A DNA stretch of 30,764 nucleotides, taken from positions 1 through 30,764 of the IMG/VR virus record IMGVR_UViG_3300042904_000069. One strand, written 5' to 3'. A model generated the notes under the pieces. The model was not told where the DNA came from. It did no database searches and saw nothing but the letters and a program-made list of their open reading frames with translations. How positions within the stretch are numbered: the stretch's first letter is position 1; the number at the start of each line of letters is the position of its first letter. Made by a program: the position numbers and the translations under genes. The DNA is from a virus. Below are positions 27,639 through 30,764 of this stretch, one piece after another.

Positions 27639-28369
27639 TCGTAAGCGTCGATGCCAAGGCGTTGGAGTGGCGCGTGCTAACAGAACTGGCAGGCGACGCT
27701 ACCGCACTACAAGAAATTGTAGATGGGCAAGATGCACATGAGCTTAATCGCGCAGCGTTCAATCTCCCCTCCCGCCTAATTAGCAAGAAATATTTGTTCC
27801 GTACGATTTACAACCGTGGCAAGGGCTACGCATTTACGGTTGATCCAGAGTTTATGCACGTATCTACGTCGCAGAAATATTGGGACGAGGTAGGACGCAA
27901 GTTCTACACCAAGTATGCAGCCATTGAGGAACTATATAAGAAGAACACCAAGCTGGTGATGGATGGCACGGACATCGTTGGACCGCTCGGCCGCTTCTGG
28001 CCCATTCGCATGCAGCGGGATTTCCGAGGTGACCTTGTTGTTCCAGAAACCTTAATTGTTAACCACCCAACTCAAGGCACCGGACATGATGTGATGGCGA
28101 TTGCTCGCGTTTCATTCACCAATCGTCTCCGTCGCAAGGAGTGGGGTAAGTGGGTTAAGCAAATTGGCACGATTCACGATTCAATTTTAAGTGACGTACC
28201 TAACGAGCTAGTACAGGAGGTGGTGAATCTCTACTACCAAGTATTTGATGACCTACCTCTGAACATCAAGAAACTATTTAACTACGACTGGAAGACACCA
28301 CTAGGGTGTGAAGCGTCTGCCGGTCCCAACATGAAAGATTGTGTGGAAATCCCACGCACTGACAAGTAA
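27635..28369 (+). CDS. DNA polymerase A, C-terminal fragment (palm and fingers)
   Basis: The 244-residue product opens with motif A, VSVDAKALEWRV (D6, E11), has motif B RLISKKYLFRTIYNRGKG (R47, K51, F55) and later motif C TIHDSILSDV (the catalytic Asp). Phe55 lies where T7 polymerase has Tyr526. The usual HDE reads HDS. ATG 27635 is preferred. GTG 27617 gives six more residues. Neither catalytic acid is in the first fragment, so activity needs assembly of both products. Confidence 0.85.
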   Translation: MIVSVDAKALEWRVLTELAGDATALQEIVDGQDAHELNRAAFNLPSRLISKKYLFRTIYNRGKGYAFTVDPEFMHVSTSQKYWDEVGRKFYTKYAAIEELYKKNTKLVMDGTDIVGPLGRFWPIRMQRDFRGDLVVPETLIVNHPTQGTGHDVMAIARVSFTNRLRRKEWGKWVKQIGTIHDSILSDVPNELVQEVVNLYYQVFDDLPLNIKKLFNYDWKTPLGCEASAGPNMKDCVEIPRTDK

Positions 28370-28371
28370 AC

Positions 28372-28944
28372 ATGCAATTTCAAATCTCTGTTCTAAACGT
28401 CGACAAGATTTCCAAAACCACCAAGACTGGCAACAGCTACTTCCAGATTGAAGTGAGCTACAAGGAACTTGGTACGGGCAAGGTTAGCAGCAAGAAAATC
28501 ATGCCATTTGGCTCGACTGCCGATGCACACAAGAAGCTGATTGATGCCAAGCAAGGTGAGGTATTCACCGTTACGGCTGAGAAGGGTGAACCCAATGCCG
28601 AAGGTAAGAGCTTCTGGGAATGGCAAGGTGTTGTGCAGGCCGCTCCTGGCTCTGCTGCGCCCTCTGCGCAAGCTTCTGCTGCCCCCGCCTCTGCCCCAGC
28701 TGCTCGCTCTGGTGGCTCCTGGGAAAGTCCTGAAGAGCGCGCGGCAAAGCAAGTGCTAATCGTTAAGCAAAGCTCGCTGAATGCTGCTGTTGCCACACTG
28801 GCTCCTGGTGCCAAGGGTGCTTTGGACCCAGCTAAGGTAAAGCAGCTGGCACAGGAATACACCGACTTCGTGTTTGGTAAAGAAGAAAAGAAAAATCTTT
28901 TTGATATGCCAAGCGACAACATTGACGACGATATCCCAATGTAA
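28372..28944 (+). CDS. Single-stranded DNA-binding protein
   Basis: The 190-residue protein has an N-terminal OB-fold-like domain (about 1-88, MQFQISVLNVDKISKTTKTG; FWEWQGVV), an Ala/Pro/Ser linker (about 90-112), a helical segment and an acidic tip NIDDDIPM. The tip closely resembles the DDDIPF ending that SSB proteins use to recruit partners. It directly follows the polymerase C-terminal fragment, consistent with a replisome role in coating the lagging strand. The final Phe is Met here. Confidence 0.8.
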   Translation: MQFQISVLNVDKISKTTKTGNSYFQIEVSYKELGTGKVSSKKIMPFGSTADAHKKLIDAKQGEVFTVTAEKGEPNAEGKSFWEWQGVVQAAPGSAAPSAQASAAPASAPAARSGGSWESPEERAAKQVLIVKQSSLNAAVATLAPGAKGALDPAKVKQLAQEYTDFVFGKEEKKNLFDMPSDNIDDDIPM

Positions 28945-28953
28945 GGATGGCAT

Positions 28954-29019
28954 ATGACCCTCGCCTACTGGTTCTTAGCGCTTTTGCTAATTCTCTGGCT
29001 AACCCATACAAACGAATGA
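28954..29019 (+). CDS. Single-TM micropeptide (21 aa)
   Basis: MTLAYWFLALLLILWLTHTN ending in Glu: one transmembrane helix. AAGGA is six bases before its ATG, an ideal spacing. Its stop overlaps the peptidase ATG (ATGA). The in-frame ATG at 28947 for the peptidase has no room for a ribosome site, so the micropeptide explains the arrangement better. Confidence 0.5.
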   Translation: MTLAYWFLALLLILWLTHTNE

Positions 29020-29279
29020 TTCCAAAGAAATTCAAACTGGGGGGAGTGACTTGGACGGTAAGCGAGGTTCCTCGTATTGCAGGTGACAACATGGGTTACT
29101 GCAATATGTATGACGCTCAAATCCAAATTGTCAAGCACCTCAAGCAAGACATCAAAGAACAAACCTTTGCCCATGAACTCGTCCATGCACTTTTGTTTGC
29201 AACAGGCCGCATGGAACACGATGAGCAGTTGGTTGATTCCATCGGTGTGTTTCTACACCAATACTTGAAGCAGCAATGA
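29016..29279 (+). CDS. HExxH metallopeptidase-like protein
   Basis: MIPKKFKLGGVTWTVSEVPR then TFAHELVHALLFATGR, with the HELVH zinc motif (H-E-x-x-H) and a further Glu/Asp-rich segment (RMEHDEQL) that could supply the third ligand. Small ImmA/SprT-like peptidases of this length and opening are common in phages. They often degrade repressors or host proteins, but the substrate here is unknown. The start at 29016 gives 87 residues. Upstream ATG 28947 is in frame but lacks a ribosome site. Confidence 0.7.
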   Translation: MIPKKFKLGGVTWTVSEVPRIAGDNMGYCNMYDAQIQIVKHLKQDIKEQTFAHELVHALLFATGRMEHDEQLVDSIGVFLHQYLKQQ

Positions 29280-30067
29280 CCCTACTTATTGTAGACGGGG
29301 ATCACATATCTCATCGAGCAGCCTCTTCTTGTGAACCTACTAAGGCCAAGCCATTTACAGCGAGCAAGGACATTGCCATTTCCCGCTGTGTCTCTATGGT
29401 GGAAAACCTAAAGCGGCGTTACAACGACCCCGAGATGGAGTTTCATATTTCAGGTGAGGGCAACTGGCGCTATGACGTATATCCCGAGTACAAGGCCAAC
29501 CGCAAGTCAATGACGCGGCCTACATGGCTGGATGCCGTCAGAGAGTTCATGGTGTTGGAGTACAAGGCCAGTATCACCAACGACATGGAGGTGGACGATA
29601 TCTGTGGCATTCGCCTTACCCAAGAGCGCGAGCGGCCTGAGAAGGTGGTTTGTGCGTCCCTAGATAAGGACTTGCTACAGCTACCCGGATACCACTACAG
29701 CTGGGAAATCAGCGGCACTACCTCCACAGGAAAGACCTGGGTGCGTGAGGAAAGTGAGGTGCTAATTACTCCGCTAGATGGGTTGCGCCGCTTCTACGGC
29801 CAGGTGATTCAAGGAGACTCAGCAGACCACATCCCCGCATTCGATGGCAAGTTCCGATCCTCCACACCACAGTTTGTGCAGCGACTTCTCAATCCTCTTC
29901 AGGAAATGACAGAAGAAAAAGAAATGTATGAATATTGTTTATCTGTATATGAGGACGAGTGTGGCAATCCACTGAGGTTTGAAGAGGTTAAGCAAATCAT
30001 GCACCGCAACGCATCTGTTCTATACATCATGAAAGACTACAACGACAAATGGAACCCGCCGACCTAA
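29276..30067 (+). CDS. 5'-3' exonuclease (FEN/PIN fold, T7 gp6/T5-like)
   Basis: The 263-residue protein opens LLIVDGDHISHRAA (D7, D9) and contains the acid-rich metal-binding segments YKANR, MEVDDICGI, SLDKDLLQ and GDSADHIPAF, in FEN family order. It would remove RNA primers and trim 5' ends during replication and packaging. It overlaps the peptidase gene by ATGA. The helical arch region is short. Confidence 0.75.
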   Translation: MTLLIVDGDHISHRAASSCEPTKAKPFTASKDIAISRCVSMVENLKRRYNDPEMEFHISGEGNWRYDVYPEYKANRKSMTRPTWLDAVREFMVLEYKASITNDMEVDDICGIRLTQERERPEKVVCASLDKDLLQLPGYHYSWEISGTTSTGKTWVREESEVLITPLDGLRRFYGQVIQGDSADHIPAFDGKFRSSTPQFVQRLLNPLQEMTEEKEMYEYCLSVYEDECGNPLRFEEVKQIMHRNASVLYIMKDYNDKWNPPT

Positions 30068-30192
30068 TCCGACGATGTTACATCGAACTGCGAGAGGTGC
30101 TGGACAGCATCAACCAACACAGCATTCACTTTGACGGGGATGACTTCCACGAACTGTTGAATGACTTGGAGGCATACCTTGGAGTGGACTAA
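30049..30192 (+). CDS. Small protein (47 aa)
   Basis: MEPADLIRRCYIELREVLDS continues HFDGDDFHELLNDLEAYLGV. It is acidic and helical. It starts 19 bases inside the exonuclease gene and ends within the HNH gene. Function unknown. Confidence 0.5.
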   Translation: MEPADLIRRCYIELREVLDSINQHSIHFDGDDFHELLNDLEAYLGVD

Positions 30193-30604
30193 GGGGCGCT
30201 TACAGGCATGGGTGATTGCTGGGTTACGTAGCCTGTCCCGCAAGTATCCGCCTCGCTATGAAACGCTTAAAGAGGCACAGACAGAGAAGAAAATCAATGT
30301 GAAGACTGGGAGACTTGCACAGCATTATGAATGCAACGAGTGCAAGGCAGATTTCCCAGCCACTGAGGTACAGATTGACCACATTCGGGCAGTGGTTGAT
30401 CCAGCTACCGGCTTTGTAGATTTCAACACCTACATTGAACGACTCTTCTGTGACAAGAGCAATCTGCAATGTCTCTGTAAGCCCTGCCATCTAGAAAAAA
30501 GTAATCTGGAAAAGAAATGCAAATCAAACAAATCATCCAAGGCAAAGACGGAACCTACAGCTTCCAAGGCTCGCTCACGGAAGAAGAGCACACCTTCCTC
30601 CTAG
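30179..30604 (+). CDS. HNH endonuclease, probable TTG start
   Basis: TTG at 30179 follows GGAGG by six bases, giving (M)EWTKGRLQAWVIAGLRSLSR, a start I recognise in related phage HNH proteins. The core has CNECKADFPATEVQIDHIRA and NLQCLCKPCHLEKSN: two CxxC zinc pairs around the H-N-H site (DH, N, H). The C-terminus is a basic tail (SKARSRKKSTPSS). An ATG at 30161 has no ribosome site. It probably cuts DNA, perhaps as a replication- or recombination-associated enzyme. It is not obviously a homing insertion. Confidence 0.7.
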   Translation: MEWTKGRLQAWVIAGLRSLSRKYPPRYETLKEAQTEKKINVKTGRLAQHYECNECKADFPATEVQIDHIRAVVDPATGFVDFNTYIERLFCDKSNLQCLCKPCHLEKSNLEKKCKSNKSSKAKTEPTASKARSRKKSTPSS

Positions 30605-30702
30605 AGCTAGGTCTATCAATTCTGCTAGAAGAGAACGGCTTGCCTTTCACCTCCATTGATCCAGCCCAAATGTCGCTGGACTTTAGCGAGGAACAACACT
30701 GA
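30517..30702 (+). CDS. Small protein overlapping the HNH gene end (61 aa)
   Basis: MQIKQIIQGKDGTYSFQGSL then TEEEHTFLLELGLSILLEEN and MSLDFSEEQH. It overlaps the HNH coding sequence by 88 bases in another frame, and its stop overlaps the next start (TGATG). The sequence resembles a small acidic alpha/beta protein. Unknown function. Confidence 0.55.
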   Translation: MQIKQIIQGKDGTYSFQGSLTEEEHTFLLELGLSILLEENGLPFTSIDPAQMSLDFSEEQH

Positions 30703-30764
30703 TGCGGCACTTCGTGTTGCCAGATTGTCAGGTGCGCCCAGGGGATGACTTCACATATCTAACG
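30702..30764 (+). CDS. Phosphoesterase-like gene (partial, N-terminal 21 aa)
   Basis: MRHFVLPDCQVRPGDDFTYL starts like phage calcineurin-type metallophosphoesterases (M-[RK]-x-x-V-x-P-D-x-Q). The gene continues past the right edge. Only the first metal-binding Asp is visible. Confidence 0.5.
   Translation, partial: MRHFVLPDCQVRPGDDFTYLT

Noticed and set aside
28947-29015. Upstream ATG for the peptidase
   Set aside because: It lies right next to AAGGA with no spacer. The overlapping micropeptide start has the ideal spacing.
30161-30178. ATG start for the HNH gene
   Set aside because: No ribosome site upstream, whereas GGAGG is well placed for TTG at 30179.
1-30764. CRISPR array
   Set aside because: No regularly spaced direct repeats of 24-40 bases were seen.
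1-30764. Insertion sequence or transposase
   Set aside because: No transposase-like protein or terminal inverted-repeat pair was found.

Overview
The window is part of a temperate tailed-phage (podovirus-like) genome, or a prophage of one. A leftward late operon runs from position 10613 to the left edge. It carries packaging and capsid genes: small terminase, HNH protein, three-TM holin-like protein, large terminase, P22-type portal, a small overlapping gene, a GroES-like co-chaperonin, scaffold, accessory head proteins, a Mu gpT-like major capsid protein, two minor structural proteins, a membrane coiled-coil protein, a zinc-ribbon protein and two head-completion proteins. The H-NS-like protein, the overall base composition and a GC-rich imported block suggest a betaproteobacterial (Burkholderiales-like) host. 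That host call is inference.

Positions 10614-11686 form a non-coding divergent control region. It holds a near-consensus late promoter on the minus strand, a very AT-rich tract next to a GC hairpin (candidate replication origin), several dyads and repeats, a tRNA T-arm-like hairpin, and a rightward early promoter. Rightward early genes fill 11687-24313. They are many small, stop/start-overlapping cistrons that include an H-NS homologue, a secreted beta-barrel-like protein with a lipoprotein partner, a high-GC cassette (16018 to about 18360), a cytidine-deaminase-like protein, a TOPRIM primase, a RecA-fold helicase and an AlpA/excisionase-like HTH protein.

A leftward tyrosine integrase (24341-25369) faces a rightward unit that starts with a 29-codon gene and a GIY-YIG nuclease. 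The nuclease's N-terminal 43 residues align without gaps to the integrase's own N-terminal DNA-binding domain. The sequence between the integrase start and the nuclease start contains four copies of AGCGTAA, so it is a candidate attP-arm/operator region. The replication block then continues with a family A DNA polymerase split into two cistrons by an inserted 54-codon gene, an SSB-like protein, a 21-residue membrane peptide, a HExxH peptidase, a 5'-3' exonuclease, an HNH nuclease and the start of a phosphoesterase-like gene.

The most unusual points are: the polymerase split between the TGRLSS motif and motif A; the nuclease that shares the integrase's DNA-binding domain beside a repeat array; two genes that seem to start at AUC or AUU behind strong Shine-Dalgarno sites; a family of T-rich early promoters; and several micro-genes placed exactly between neighbours by ATGA overlaps.
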